Source: Tautonia rosea (GTDB taxonomy: Bacteria; Planctomycetota; Planctomycetia; Isosphaerales; Isosphaeraceae). Taken from it: 64,000 nucleotides of DNA. The stretch is from positions 1 through 64,000 of the forward strand of contig NZ_JABBYO010000004.1 in NCBI RefSeq assembly GCF_012958305.1, in the 5' to 3' direction. Positions 1 to 10,339 of this stretch are shown here, piece by piece (within the stretch, counting starts at the first letter, position 1; every line of letters starts with the position of its first letter). The notes under the pieces are model-generated. The model was given only the letters and a program-made list of their open reading frames with translations. It was not told the origin of the DNA and ran no database searches. The position numbers and the translations under genes are program-made.

Positions 1-228
1 GCCCGGTCGTGCGGATCGTCGGGAAACATCGAGTGATTTCATGCATGTTTTCCTCTTGAGAATCTTCCAGAAGTCCTGTCAGATGGGGCCGATTGGTGAT
101 AGGATAACGCTTCTGAAAGACGGGAGCGCCGTGGCCACAGGACGAGTGTCCCTCTGGGGATCTGCCGAAGAGTTGCCCTCCCTATTCCCTGTGAGGACGG
201 GGCTCGGGCGAGAGCCGGGAGTCATTCC
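1..228. other. Leading non-coding stretch
   Basis: No convincing gene lies here. Open frames on either strand overlap the following lipoprotein-like gene and have no family resemblance. The stretch probably holds the promoter of the DUF1592 gene that follows. A GGGAG run at about 216-220 can serve as its ribosome binding site. Confidence 0.4.
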
Positions 229-2244
229 ATGGGAAGGCGGGAGCCGGGGTGGGGAGTGCTTGCCGCGTTCGTAATCGCCGTGGCAGCCACGGGATGCGGC
301 CGGGTTGCCGCGGCAGAGGACACGGTGGTGCGGGATGAGTCGTTCTTCGTCGAGCAGGTCTATCCCATGCTGCACACCGTGCAGTGCGAGCGATGCCACA
401 CCGATAATGGTGTGGCATCCGACACGCTCCTCGAATTTCCGGGAGAGGATCCGAACGAGTTGCAGATTGTGGCGTTCGGGCTCTCGATGATCGATCTGGT
501 TGATCGGGAGGATCCCCGACAATCATTGCTGCTGACGAAGCCCACGAGGCGCACGGAACACACCGGAGGCCGACGGATCAGGCCAGACAGCGAAGACGAG
601 CAACTCTTGCTGAGCTGGGTCAATTACCTGGCTGGGCTCTCGGACGATCAGGTGCGCGAGGCACGCGAGACCATCGCCCGGTCCGAGGTGCGAGAGCTGG
701 AGCCGTTGACCGTCCGGCGTCTGACGCATAGTCAGTACAACCACACGGTGAGCGACCTCCTCGGCGACCAGTCTCAACCGGCCAACCGTTTTCCCAAGGA
801 AGACTTCATCAACGGATTCAAGAACCAGCTCGAAGCTCAGGGGATCTCTCCGCTGCAAGCAGAGGCGTATGGCAAGGCGGCAGAGCGCCTGGCCCTGGCG
901 GCCTTTCGGGGAGGGGATCACCAGGGGTTGATTCCTCGCACGCCCGAATCACCGACCGATGCCGAGGCCGCAGGCGAGTTCGTCCGGCAGTTCGGGCTCA
1001 AGGCCTTCCGCCGCCCCCTGACGGCGGATGAAGTGGCCCGCTATTGCGACCTGTTCCTAGAGGAGGCCGGCCGGGCCCAGGATTTCGAACGGGGCGCCTC
1101 GATGGTGATCGAGACCATGCTGCAGTCGCCCTACTTCCTGTTTCGGGTGGAGCGGGGTGCGAACGGCCCGGATGCGGATTACGAGATGGCCAGCCGGCTT
1201 TCGTACCTCCTGTGGGATACGATGCCCAGCGATGAGCTGTTCCAGGCCGCCGCAGCGGGCGAGCTGTCGTCACCAGGGCAGATCGAAGCGGCGGCCCGTC
1301 GGATGCTCGACGACCCCCGAGCCCGGAGTGCGCTGGACGAATTCCTGGCCCAGTGGCTCCGATTCGATCGGGTGCTCGATGCCACGAAGGACCGTCGCCG
1401 GTTCCGTCAGTACAACGCCGAGGTTGCCGCTGCGATGGTCGAAGAGACGCGGCGCCTCTTCAACGACCTGGTCTGGAATGATCGGGATTTCCGTGCGATC
1501 TTCACGGCCGATTACACCTTCATCAACGCGGACCTCGCCCAGCTCTATGAGCTTCCGATGCCGGAGGAGGAATTCGGCAAGGTGGCCTATCCTGCCGAGT
1601 CTGGACGTTCCGGGGTGCTGGGTCACGGCTCCTTCCTGGTGGCGACGAGCAATCCGGCAGAGACCTCGCCAACGGCCCGGGGCCTGTTTGTCCGGAACCA
1701 CTTCCTCGGGCAGGAGGTCCCACCGCCTCCGGCGGGCGTCAGCACGGATTTGCCGGTCGTCACCGAGGCCGCTCCCATGACGAACCGCGAGCGGCTTGCG
1801 ATTCACCTGAACAGCGAGTCGTGCGCCTCGTGTCATCGCCTGATCGATCCGATCGGGCTGGGTTTCGAGAATTATGACGCGATCGGTGCCTACGAGGAGA
1901 CCATGAGGCTCCAATTCGGAAGGGGGCGGGGAAACGCTTCCCAGGAGGGTGGTCCGACGACGATCGAGCTGGAGATTGATCCCTCGGGGTACATCCAGGG
2001 GATCGAGAACTCTGAGTTCTCGACGCCGAAAGAGCTGGGGCGGCTGCTCGCTGAGAGCGAGACGAGCCAGCGGGCCATCGTCAAGCAGTTCTTCCGGTAC
2101 GCGTTTGGTCGGCAGGAGACCGTCAACGATGAGCCGGTCCTCGATGGTCTGTATGAGGCGTTTCGTGACTCCGGGTTCCGTTTCCGAGAGTTGATCGTTG
2201 CCTTGATCACCTCAGAACTTTTCCTCCAGAAAGGAACGGAATAG
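229..2244 (+). CDS. DUF1592-family cytochrome-c-like exported protein
   Basis: This 671-residue protein belongs to the planctomycete multi-domain family with DUF1587, DUF1595, DUF1592, DUF1588 and DUF1585. A hydrophobic N-terminus ends in ATGC near residue 23, so it is either lipid-anchored or secreted. A c-type heme motif CERCH lies at residues 53-57 and a second, CASCH, near 532. DUF1587 starts near 160 (RRLTHSQYNHT), DUF1595 near 247, DUF1592 near 315 (SRLSYLLW), DUF1588 spans about 425-560 and DUF1585 about 595-668. The stop is four bases before the start of a DUF1552 gene, the usual partner, so the two are co-transcribed. An extracytoplasmic redox or polymer-binding role is commonly supposed for the family, but the substrate is unknown. 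Confidence 0.9.
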   Translation: MGRREPGWGVLAAFVIAVAATGCGRVAAAEDTVVRDESFFVEQVYPMLHTVQCERCHTDNGVASDTLLEFPGEDPNELQIVAFGLSMIDLVDREDPRQSLLLTKPTRRTEHTGGRRIRPDSEDEQLLLSWVNYLAGLSDDQVREARETIARSEVRELEPLTVRRLTHSQYNHTVSDLLGDQSQPANRFPKEDFINGFKNQLEAQGISPLQAEAYGKAAERLALAAFRGGDHQGLIPRTPESPTDAEAAGEFVRQFGLKAFRRPLTADEVARYCDLFLEEAGRAQDFERGASMVIETMLQSPYFLFRVERGANGPDADYEMASRLSYLLWDTMPSDELFQAAAAGELSSPGQIEAAARRMLDDPRARSALDEFLAQWLRFDRVLDATKDRRRFRQYNAEVAAAMVEETRRLFNDLVWNDRDFRAIFTADYTFINADLAQLYELPMPEEEFGKVAYPAESGRSGVLGHGSFLVATSNPAETSPTARGLFVRNHFLGQEVPPPPAGVSTDLPVVTEAAPMTNRERLAIHLNSESCASCHRLIDPIGLGFENYDAIGAYEETMRLQFGRGRGNASQEGGPTTIELEIDPSGYIQGIENSEFSTPKELGRLLAESETSQRAIVKQFFRYAFGRQETVNDEPVLDGLYEAFRDSGFRFRELIVALITSELFLQKGTE

Positions 2245-2247
2245 ATC

Positions 2248-3558
2248 ATGGCCACGCGAGATCCCCTGTCCCGTCGTGCGTTCTTGAGGGGCGTGGGCCT
2301 GTCAGGCGCCGCGATCCAGATCGGGTTGCCGACCTTCGAGGCAATGCTGAACTCCAGCGGGACGGCGTATGCCGCTGAGGCGGGCGTGCCGGCCGATCCG
2401 ATCGAGACGCGGTTCGTCTACTGGTTCAATGGCAACGGCATCATCGAGAAATACTGGATTCCGCGCGAGGATGGGCCGGACTACGCGATGACCCCCTGCC
2501 TTCAGCCGCTCTCGCGGTTCCGGCAGGACATTCATGTGATCAGTGGCGTCGACAACCCGGCGGCCCGCCTGCCCGGGCCGGGCAACGGCCATCACAACTC
2601 GATGAGTGGGCTGGTCTCGGGCGAAATGTTCTCGGGGCGAGGGGCAGGCGGACCCTCGATCGATCAGGTCATCGCTCAGGAGATCGGCTCCCAGAGCCGC
2701 TTCCGCTCGCTGCAGATCGGAGTCTGTCAGGAATCGTTCGGCGAGAGCATTCAGCGCAACATGAGCTGGGCCGGTCGCGACCGACCGTTGCCGCCAGAGA
2801 TGTTGCCGCATCGGCTGTTCGACCGTCTGTTCGGCTCCAAGGAACCGTACTGGATTGAGCGCAAGAAGAGTATTCTGGACGCGGTGAGTGACGAGGCGAA
2901 GTCGCTGAAGGCGGGCCTTGGTTACAGCGACCAGCAGCGGCTGGACGAGTACCTGACCTCGGTGCGAAGCCTGGAGCGGTCGGTGGCGAGCCTCCCGCCG
3001 GAATACACACAGGTCGTCGAGCAGCCGCCGGAGGGGGGAGACCTGAAGGACTGGCCCCGGATCGCGAAGCTGCAGACCGACCTGCTGGTCCACGCGCTGG
3101 CGTCGCGACAGACTCGAGTGGCCTCCTACATGCTGTCCAAGTGCCAGGGGCTTTCGCGGTTCCCTTGGCTGGGATACACGTACGAGCGGCACCACGAGTA
3201 CACGCACGGTCGGGTCGAGTCTCCCGAAGGCCAGCGCATCATGCGCGACATCTGCCGCTGGCACGTCGAGGAGTTCGCCTACTTCCTCGCCAAGCTCAAG
3301 TCGATTCCCGAAGGGGACGGGACCCTGCTCGATCACACCTGCGCGCTGTTCGTGCACGAGCACGCCGAGGCCAACTCCCACAAGAACGCCGGCCTGGCCA
3401 TGATCCTCGCCGGTCACGCCGGGAATCTGAAGACCGGGAGGCATACCCGGGTGACGGGTACGGTCGGCGATCTGTACCTGACCCTGGCCGAAGAGGTCGT
3501 CGGGGCGCGGATCGGCGATTTCCCGACGGGCGAGACGAAGCTGTCTGAGATTGTCTGA
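2248..3558 (+). CDS. DUF1552 Tat-exported protein
   Basis: This 436-residue protein starts with a twin-arginine signal (SRRAFLRG, arginines 9-10) followed by a hydrophobic stretch, so it should be exported folded through Tat. The body matches DUF1552, a family almost confined to Planctomycetota and relatives and usually encoded right after a DUF1592 protein, as here. A conserved-looking segment near the middle ([13 protein letters not shown]) and a C-terminal metal-site-like segment with several histidines ([13 protein letters not shown]) are visible. No enzymatic activity is established for the family. It ends 31 bases before the convergent end of an LRR gene on the other strand. Confidence 0.9.
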   Translation: MATRDPLSRRAFLRGVGLSGAAIQIGLPTFEAMLNSSGTAYAAEAGVPADPIETRFVYWFNGNGIIEKYWIPREDGPDYAMTPCLQPLSRFRQDIHVISGVDNPAARLPGPGNGHHNSMSGLVSGEMFSGRGAGGPSIDQVIAQEIGSQSRFRSLQIGVCQESFGESIQRNMSWAGRDRPLPPEMLPHRLFDRLFGSKEPYWIERKKSILDAVSDEAKSLKAGLGYSDQQRLDEYLTSVRSLERSVASLPPEYTQVVEQPPEGGDLKDWPRIAKLQTDLLVHALASRQTRVASYMLSKCQGLSRFPWLGYTYERHHEYTHGRVESPEGQRIMRDICRWHVEEFAYFLAKLKSIPEGDGTLLDHTCALFVHEHAEANSHKNAGLAMILAGHAGNLKTGRHTRVTGTVGDLYLTLAEEVVGARIGDFPTGETKLSEIV

Positions 3559-3589
3559 GCGGTCGCTCGGGGATCGAGGGCTTTGGGAC

Positions 3590-4690
3590 TCAGCCGCCGC
3601 GGCGGTCTGACTCGGGCTGCTCGATCCTTGGCGTCTCCCACCAGCTCACCTGGCATTCGGGCAAGGCCTCGCGCAGGGCCTCGACCTGCTCCGGGGCGAG
3701 GTCGAGGCCGCCGAGGAAGAGCTGCTTGAGGCCCGTCATCTCGGCCAGTTGCGACACGGCTCGGGCCGAGAGGCGTGTCTCCTGCAATTCGAGGATTTCC
3801 AGGCCCTTCAACTGGAGGAGGGCCGGCACGGCGTCGTCGTCGATGCCCGAGGCGTTCCAGAGCTTCAGGTGCCGCAGATCCGGCAGCTCGGCCAGCGCCT
3901 CGATTCCCCGGGCGGTGACGCGTGTGCCGCTCAGGTCAAGCGTGCGCAGGTTGCGCAGGCGAGCCAGCTCCGCGACGCCGCGATCCGAGATGTTCGTCTG
4001 CCCGAGGTCGAGCACTTCGAGCGGATCGAGGTCGGCGATGTGGACGATGTTGAAATCCGTCACCGCGACGCTCCAGAGGCCCGAGTCGGTTCGCTGCCGG
4101 CCCGAAACGCTCAGTTCGCGGAGCATGGGGAGCGTTTTGAGCAGGGGGAGGGAGGCGCCACTCATCTTGTTGCCGCCGAAGGCGAGGTATTCGAGCTGAT
4201 CGAGGCTCACCAGGACGTCGAACAGGTCGTCGTTGACGCGACTCTGGCCGACGTCGAGCCATCGGAGCTCCGTCATGCCGGAAATGTGCTCGAAGACCTC
4301 GCTGGTCACCTTCGTCCCGCGGACGTTCAGCGATTGAAGGTTCGTCCAGTGCTTCAGATGTGCGATGCCGACGTCGGTGACGTACTCGGCATAGTACAAA
4401 TTGAGGTGTTTGACATGCTCGAGCGGAGCCAGGAGTTCGAGGCCGAGGTCGGTGACCTTCGTGTAGGACAGGTCGATGCGCTCGAGTTTCGGCAGGAGGG
4501 CGAGCGTCTCCAGGTCCGAGTCGGTGAGCCAGGCGTGGCTCAGGTCGACGCTGACGATCGCGCCATCGGCATTGCGGGAACAGCGGGCCCCGAGGTCAGC
4601 AAGCTGGACGGCGAGATCGTCGTCGGTCGGGGTGGTCGATGCCCAGAACAGGGGGGCGATGAGGCAAAGGGAATTCAGGAGAATCGTCAT
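3590..4690 (-). CDS. Leucine-rich-repeat protein (AMN1-like repeats)
   Basis: This 366-residue protein starts at the ATG that places a hydrophobic leader first (MTILLNSLCLIAPLFWAS). A longer reading frame reaching 4831 would add a low-complexity segment in front of that leader and run into the upstream gene's 3' end, so it was not used. About ten repeats of roughly 24 residues follow (pattern LExLDLxxTxxxDxGLxxL), typical of AMN1/RNI-type LRRs. These form a curved protein-binding solenoid. The signal peptide suggests a periplasmic or surface location. It lies 86 bases downstream of a second LRR gene in the same orientation and is probably co-transcribed with it. The binding partner is unknown. 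Confidence 0.85.
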   Translation of the reverse strand: MTILLNSLCLIAPLFWASTTPTDDDLAVQLADLGARCSRNADGAIVSVDLSHAWLTDSDLETLALLPKLERIDLSYTKVTDLGLELLAPLEHVKHLNLYYAEYVTDVGIAHLKHWTNLQSLNVRGTKVTSEVFEHISGMTELRWLDVGQSRVNDDLFDVLVSLDQLEYLAFGGNKMSGASLPLLKTLPMLRELSVSGRQRTDSGLWSVAVTDFNIVHIADLDPLEVLDLGQTNISDRGVAELARLRNLRTLDLSGTRVTARGIEALAELPDLRHLKLWNASGIDDDAVPALLQLKGLEILELQETRLSARAVSQLAEMTGLKQLFLGGLDLAPEQVEALREALPECQVSWWETPRIEQPESDRRGG

Positions 4691-4776
4691 CGTGATGTGC
4701 CCTTGGTCCGTTCCCGAGGCGCAAGCGTTGTGAGCATCACCGAACGTTGAGGGAGCCGAGGGGATTCCTGAGGCGG

Positions 4777-6828
4777 TCAGCTCCGGCGACGCTTGGGGTC
4801 GCTTGATCGGGGGTCGAAGATGATCTCGCACTGCGGCACCGCCTCGCGGATCTGCCGGTGCCCGTCCTCGGTGATGAAGGTGTGATAGAGATTCAATGCG
4901 ACGAGGTCGAGGAACCGGGTCAGGAGCGGGACGCTGGCGTCGGTGATGTGGGTGCTGTCGAGGCTCAGTCGTCGGAGATTCGCCAGGCTGCCGAGAGATT
5001 GCAGGCCGTCGTCGCCGACCTCGGTATAGTCGAGATTCAGGTCTTCGAGGTGGGAGAGGCCGCCGACGACGGGCATGCTGGCGTCGCCGATCCGGGTCCG
5101 GATCAGGCCCAGCTCTCGAAGCTTCTGGAGTGGTTCCAGGTGAGCCATGCCGTCGTCGGAGATCCTCGTGTAGCTGAGTCCCAGCGCGGTAAGTCCCTCC
5201 AGGCTTGCCAGGTGGCGAAGGCCCCGGTTGCCGATGTCGGTCCCGGCCAGGTCGAGCCGCCGAAGTTCCTGAAGTCTCTCCAGGAGGGCCAGGCCGTCGT
5301 CGGTCACATCGGTGAAGGCCAGGACGAGTTCCCGAATGGTGCCAATCTCCGAGAGATTGGCAACTCCTTGATCATCGATGGGTGCGTCGGAGAGCCGCAC
5401 CCGTTCCAGGGCGAGGTCCGTCAGGTCGGCGAACCCTCGGCCGGAAAGCTGCGTGTGCGACAGGTCGAGCGTCCGCAGGCGGCTTAGCCCGGCGAGGTGG
5501 ACGAGGCCCGAGTCGGAGATCATCGTGCCGTTCAGGTCCAGCTCCGCCAGGCCGACCAATCCCGCCAGGTGACGCATCCCCAGGTCGCCGATCTCGGTCG
5601 AGCGGAGCCGCAGGGTCCGCAGGTGGTGCAGATCCTTCAGGTTTTCGAGCAGCTCGTCGGTCACGCTCGTTCCTTCCAGCGAGATCTCGACGAGCCTGTC
5701 ATCTTCGACGACGGTTCGGCCGCCGATCGAGCGGACCCAGTCGGCCACGGCCGCGTCTCCCGCGCCGGCCACGAGGCGGTCGGCACCTTCGGGCAACTCC
5801 GGCCGAACCGTGGAGTCGAAAAACATCGGGGTGCAGCGCGGAATCGCATCGCGGAGCCGATCGACACCGGCACGAGACATCCGGGTGTAGCGAAGGTCGA
5901 CCGTTCGAAGGTTCTCCAGATCCTTGAGCACGTCAACCGCCACGTTGCTCACGCGGGTGCCGTACAGGTTCAGTTCCTCCAGGCCGATCATCCCTGCCAA
6001 GTGGACGATTCCTTCGTCGGAGAGGTCGCTCCCCTGAAGGTTCAACGTCTTCAGTCGGGTCAATCCGCTGAGGTGGGCAATCCCGGCGTTGGTGATCTTC
6101 GTCCCGCCCAGGTCGAGCTGTTCGAGGTTGACCAGGCCCGCGAGGTTCTGAAGGCCCTCGTCGCTGATAAGCGCGTCTCGCAACAGGAGCGTCCGCAGCC
6201 TGGTCATGCCGCGCATCTCTTCCAGGCCCTCATCATCCACGGGACAGTAGACCAGATCGAGCGCCTCAAGGTTCGTGAACGGCGCCAGGTGGCGGCCTCG
6301 GACCTGGGTGTCTTCGATGCTCAGGCGCCGGAGGGTGGGGCCGAGGGGGGCGATCGCTTCGATTCCGTCGTCGTTGAACTTGATCGATTCGAGATAGGTA
6401 TCGCTGAAGGTAAGTTCTTCAAGGCTCGAAAGAGTCGCGATGTGGCGCGTTTCTCGGCTGTAATCCACGCGGGCCCCCGCACTGGGGTTCCACATCGGCC
6501 CGGGCAGATGCAGCGCTTTGAGGCGGGTCAGGCCGGACAGCCGCTGCAAGTCGGGCGGGTCGAGATTCGTCCCCACGAGGTCCACTCGCTCCAGGTGGAA
6601 CTTGTCCGACGGGAGTTGCATCACCTCCCTGATGCGGCCGGGCCTGCCTTCCAGTTGCACCGAACCACCCAGCAGGATCACCCATTCGGCGACCTGCCGG
6701 TCCGGCGATTCATCCTCTGCGAGAGAGGCGACAACGGCAGCGGACGGGAAGGACCATACGAGGATTCCCAGAATCGTGCGTCGGATTAAGGAATTGCGGG
6801 GACGATCGCTCGCATCTCGCCTCTTCAT
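4777..6828 (-). CDS. Large leucine-rich-repeat protein
   Basis: This 683-residue protein begins at an ATG (6826-6828) preceded by an AAAGA-type ribosome binding site. The frame stays open further upstream to 7032, but that part is Pro/Ser-rich and precedes the signal peptide (RRTILGILVWSFPSAAVVAS), so it was excluded. Two LRR blocks are separated by a linker near residues 355-385 (DAIPRCTPMFFDS). Each block carries about ten 24-residue repeats of the LxxLxLxxTxIxDxGLxxL kind and ends in a similar capping segment (DAIPRC, EAVPQC), which points to an internal duplication. It is probably an exported protein-interaction scaffold, with the smaller LRR gene next in the same transcript. Confidence 0.85.
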   Translation of the reverse strand: MKRRDASDRPRNSLIRRTILGILVWSFPSAAVVASLAEDESPDRQVAEWVILLGGSVQLEGRPGRIREVMQLPSDKFHLERVDLVGTNLDPPDLQRLSGLTRLKALHLPGPMWNPSAGARVDYSRETRHIATLSSLEELTFSDTYLESIKFNDDGIEAIAPLGPTLRRLSIEDTQVRGRHLAPFTNLEALDLVYCPVDDEGLEEMRGMTRLRTLLLRDALISDEGLQNLAGLVNLEQLDLGGTKITNAGIAHLSGLTRLKTLNLQGSDLSDEGIVHLAGMIGLEELNLYGTRVSNVAVDVLKDLENLRTVDLRYTRMSRAGVDRLRDAIPRCTPMFFDSTVRPELPEGADRLVAGAGDAAVADWVRSIGGRTVVEDDRLVEISLEGTSVTDELLENLKDLHHLRTLRLRSTEIGDLGMRHLAGLVGLAELDLNGTMISDSGLVHLAGLSRLRTLDLSHTQLSGRGFADLTDLALERVRLSDAPIDDQGVANLSEIGTIRELVLAFTDVTDDGLALLERLQELRRLDLAGTDIGNRGLRHLASLEGLTALGLSYTRISDDGMAHLEPLQKLRELGLIRTRIGDASMPVVGGLSHLEDLNLDYTEVGDDGLQSLGSLANLRRLSLDSTHITDASVPLLTRFLDLVALNLYHTFITEDGHRQIREAVPQCEIIFDPRSSDPKRRRS

Positions 6829-7110
6829 AGTGTTATCTTTGTATGAAGATGAGTAAATAATCTGTCGGTGGGTTTGCCGGCTGCCAACACCCCCGGTCGA
6901 TAGGGGTGCGGAGGAATGTGGACGACTGGCGGAGGGTCTGACCCCAGGCGAGGGTGCCGATTCGTCCGGGCGATCTCGCATCGTAGCGCCTCGGAATCGT
7001 CCAGGCAAGAAATTCTCAGGACATCGGGACATGGAGCTCGTGCCTCGGAGATAGGACGACGCAAGGTTCGAGATGGTGGGTTCGGGGTTCGGGGGTGGCG
7101 ACCTCTTGAA

Positions 7111-10089
7111 TCAAGGGCTTGCGGATTTGAGCGATTCGAGATACGAGAGCAAGTCAGCAGCCTGCTGGGCGGTCAGGTTGGCGATCTGGCCCTCGGGCAT
7201 CAACGAAGTTCGAGACGGCCGGAGTTCGTCCACGTTGTCGGCCGCGAGGACAATCTCGGTGCCCTGGACATCGCGGAGGATGACAGACTCCTCGTCTCGC
7301 CCGACCAGGAGCCCGGTCAGCAATCGGCCGTCGGCCGTGGCGACGGCATAGGTGGCGTACTTCGGCTCGATCCGGCGTGAGGGTTCCAGCAAGCTCTCCA
7401 GCAGGTCTTCGCGAGATCGAAGTTCCCCGATGCCAGACAGATCCGGGCCGACTGCCGTGCCGCGCTCGCCGATGTGGTGACAGGTCCCGCACTGGACCGA
7501 TTGCGACCAGAAGAGTTCCGCTCCACGGTCGGGATCCCCCTCAATCGCCAGGATGGATCTGGGTCGGGGATTGGAACCGAGAGTCCGCGCACCCCGGACA
7601 TGGGACGGGAGATAGCCCTCGAACAGTTCGCGGATCGGCCCGCTGGGGATCGTCGCGGCCTCGGCCAGCAAGGCGTCACGATCGGAGGGGGGGAGCGCTC
7701 CCTGGCCAAGCTTTCGCGCCAGACGCATCGCAGATTGGGGGGAGGAGATCCAGGGGTCTGACGGTTCGACCTCATGGCTCTGGCCGGTTTGCTCAGCGTC
7801 GGACCGCATCGAGGTGATCCATTGCGCGACGAGCTCCAGGCCCTCCTCGTCAGGCTGTTCGGAGCCGATGTGCGGCATGCGGTCGCGGCCGAACTTGGCC
7901 ATGCGGAAGTAAAGGGTGCTGGAGTACGGTTCTCCTGGCGTGATGATGCGGGCGTCGGGCAGGGCGAAGTCCCCACGCGTGGGGGGGACATCGACGGCGT
8001 TCAGGGCGTTCAGCGGGAGAGTGAACGGGAGGCGAAGGGGGACCGAGCCACCCCCGTGGTCAGAATGGCAGTGGCCGCAGTTGGCGTGCAGGTAGGAGCG
8101 AGCTCTTGCATCGAGCGGATGGTCGGGATTGGCTGGATCGGCCAGGCTCTGTTCGAGCGCGGCCGTCGTGTCGTCGAACGGAGGGAGCGGCCTCTCCTCA
8201 TCATCGGCCCGGAGGAGGAATCCCGCCTCGGTCAGGGAGACGAGCTGATTCTTCCCATCGGGCCCCGGCCGGTTCAACTGCTCGGGGAGGAAGGCCAACG
8301 CGTATTCCGATTGATTGCTGTGGCAGGACATGCACTGACCGCGGCTCTGAAACTGCCAGACGCGATCGGGACCCAGTTCGGGCAACTCCATCTCGGCCCC
8401 CTCGGCGGGGACGAGATCGGCGTCGGTCTGGTCCTCTCGCCAGGCGAAGGTGTAGGCCCGCCATTCCAGGCCATCGTAATGCAGGAGCTGGGTTTCCAGG
8501 CGCCTCTCGGCCAGCGAGAGGGTGCGCATCAAGACCGCGTCTTTGGGGAAGTGCATGCGGAAAGCATGCCAGTCGACCAGGCCGCGGATGGGCTTTCCGT
8601 TGGCGTAATACGTAGCCGAGGATTGGCCCGGGAAGGCGGCCCAGTGCTCGGCCGTGGCCCCGTCGAGCCATTGGCGGCTATTGATCTGAAAGGGGATGAC
8701 CCCGTCGGCCGGCTCGTGATGCTCGACCGAGGCGAACAGGCCGGTTTCGGACAGGGTGGTTGGGAACGCGACGTTCCGCTCGCCGCCCTGGCTCCGTTCC
8801 AACGTGTGGATGGTGCCGGCCTCGTGGTCGAGGAAATAGAGCTCGCCGTCGCGGTTCTCGCAGAAGGCCACGAAGCGGATCGACGGGCGGGCCAGTTCGG
8901 GCATCTCGATGGTGCGGCCTCCCTCGAAGCGGGCGGCCCAGAGGCGGCGGGTCTCCCAGTCGCCGAAGATGTAAGACCCGAACAACTCGGGGAAATTCTT
9001 GCCACGATAAACCATGCCACCGGTGACGCTACAGGCGATCGCGTGCGGCAGCTCGATCAGCGGGGGGTGAATCGGTGTGGGGCCGACCTGATCCGACTTG
9101 ATCGGCTGCGGCCCCTCCATCGCGGCCCAGCCGTAGTTCCCCCCTTTCTCGACCCGATACACCATCTCCCAGAGTTCCCAGCCGACGTCTCCGACGAACA
9201 ACTCGCCGGTCTGGCGATCGAAGCTCATACGCCAGGGATTGCGGAAGCCATAGGCCCAGACCTCGGGGCGGGCCCCCTCGAACGAGACGAACGGGTTGTC
9301 GTCGGGGATGGCGTAGTTTCGGCCCTCGTCCTTGCGGTCGACGTCGATTCGGAGGATGGAGGAGAGGAGGTCGGAGATATCCTGGCCCGTGTTGAGCGGG
9401 TCCGGCGGGTTCGGGCTGGCCGCGTCTCCGGTGGAGATGTAGAGGAAGCCATCGGGTCCGAAGTGGAGATCGCCTCCGTTGTGGCCGCCTTGAAGGAAGG
9501 AGATGACAATCTCCTCGGACGATGGGTCGATTCGAGGTGGGTCCGTCTGGGTGACCGTGAACCGTGACACGCGCGTTCCGTCCTTGAGATTCGGCTGGCT
9601 TCGATCCGACCCCCGCAGGGTGTAGCAGATGAAGCACTGACGATTGCGCTCGAAGTCTGGGTGGAATGCCAGGCCGTAGACCGCTTCGACCCCCTCCGCG
9701 CCTTCGAGCCGATCGAGGGTTTCCAGTTCCCGAGGGAGGTCGAAGAAGAGTTCGGCCTGGGCGTCCTGATCATCGGCAAACGAATAGAGGACGCCAGACT
9801 GTTCGCCGACGATGAAGCGTTTTGCCGCGGGATCTCGGACGATGAGCAAGGGATTGGTGAACTTCAAATTCGGGAACACGCGCACGACGTCGAACGGCGG
9901 AGGTGGATCGGGAGATCCGACAATTCGGGAGGAGGTCCAAGGAGTGCGGTTCGGGAGGGGAGGCGCGGCGGGCTCGGGCGAGCTTCCCTGGATTTTGGCC
10001 GTGCCCGACCACGCCACGAAGCTACCCAGGAGCAGCAGGACCAGAATCATCGGAACGGGACGGTTGGCGGTAATCGCGGATGATGACAT
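7111..10089 (-). CDS. Fusion: sugar-dehydrogenase propeller + diheme cytochrome + Pirellula-type heme domain
   Basis: This 992-residue exported protein has a hydrophobic N-terminus (MILVLLLLGSFVAW). A beta-propeller like PQQ-dependent glucose/sorbosone dehydrogenase spans about residues 65-425 (GGHNGGDLHFGPDG, GFRNPWRMSFD). Next comes a module like the SO2930/HNE_0200 diheme cytochromes with CMSCH near 583 and CGHCH near 670. The C-terminal domain is the putative heme-binding type first noted in Pirellula/Verrucomicrobium, with CGTCHH near 865. Three heme motifs on one chain suggest that electrons from sugar oxidation are passed internally. PQQ or calcium binding is inferred from the family. 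It stands alone between the LRR genes and the island. A different propeller substrate, or a non-catalytic propeller, is possible. Confidence 0.85.
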   Translation of the reverse strand: MSSSAITANRPVPMILVLLLLGSFVAWSGTAKIQGSSPEPAAPPLPNRTPWTSSRIVGSPDPPPPFDVVRVFPNLKFTNPLLIVRDPAAKRFIVGEQSGVLYSFADDQDAQAELFFDLPRELETLDRLEGAEGVEAVYGLAFHPDFERNRQCFICYTLRGSDRSQPNLKDGTRVSRFTVTQTDPPRIDPSSEEIVISFLQGGHNGGDLHFGPDGFLYISTGDAASPNPPDPLNTGQDISDLLSSILRIDVDRKDEGRNYAIPDDNPFVSFEGARPEVWAYGFRNPWRMSFDRQTGELFVGDVGWELWEMVYRVEKGGNYGWAAMEGPQPIKSDQVGPTPIHPPLIELPHAIACSVTGGMVYRGKNFPELFGSYIFGDWETRRLWAARFEGGRTIEMPELARPSIRFVAFCENRDGELYFLDHEAGTIHTLERSQGGERNVAFPTTLSETGLFASVEHHEPADGVIPFQINSRQWLDGATAEHWAAFPGQSSATYYANGKPIRGLVDWHAFRMHFPKDAVLMRTLSLAERRLETQLLHYDGLEWRAYTFAWREDQTDADLVPAEGAEMELPELGPDRVWQFQSRGQCMSCHSNQSEYALAFLPEQLNRPGPDGKNQLVSLTEAGFLLRADDEERPLPPFDDTTAALEQSLADPANPDHPLDARARSYLHANCGHCHSDHGGGSVPLRLPFTLPLNALNAVDVPPTRGDFALPDARIITPGEPYSSTLYFRMAKFGRDRMPHIGSEQPDEEGLELVAQWITSMRSDAEQTGQSHEVEPSDPWISSPQSAMRLARKLGQGALPPSDRDALLAEAATIPSGPIRELFEGYLPSHVRGARTLGSNPRPRSILAIEGDPDRGAELFWSQSVQCGTCHHIGERGTAVGPDLSGIGELRSREDLLESLLEPSRRIEPKYATYAVATADGRLLTGLLVGRDEESVILRDVQGTEIVLAADNVDELRPSRTSLMPEGQIANLTAQQAADLLSYLESLKSASP

Positions 10090-10339
10090 AAGCGGCTCTC
10101 CGAACGGTGGACCCGGCGAACGAAGCCATCAGAAGGGTGTATGATATCCTATCTCGTTCGATCTCTGTGATGGCCGGCGGAAAAACGGAGTGTTGGCCGG
10201 TGTCCGACGGTCGGTCAGAACAACATCGCCCCACGTTTGCCTCGGAGCGACTAGGTCAGGATTGAGGGTGGCTCCACCCCATCACCGATCCGACGCCACG
10301 AGAACTCTGCGTGTTCACCGACGATGTGGCGGGCCTTAT

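Noticed and set aside
5497-6789. 430-codon open frame on the plus strand
   Set aside because: Antisense shadow of the regular LRR repeats; the repetitive look is inherited from the true gene.
7774-9567. 597-codon open frame on the plus strand
   Set aside because: Antisense to the sugar-dehydrogenase/heme fusion, whose heme motifs and propeller signatures fix the real strand.
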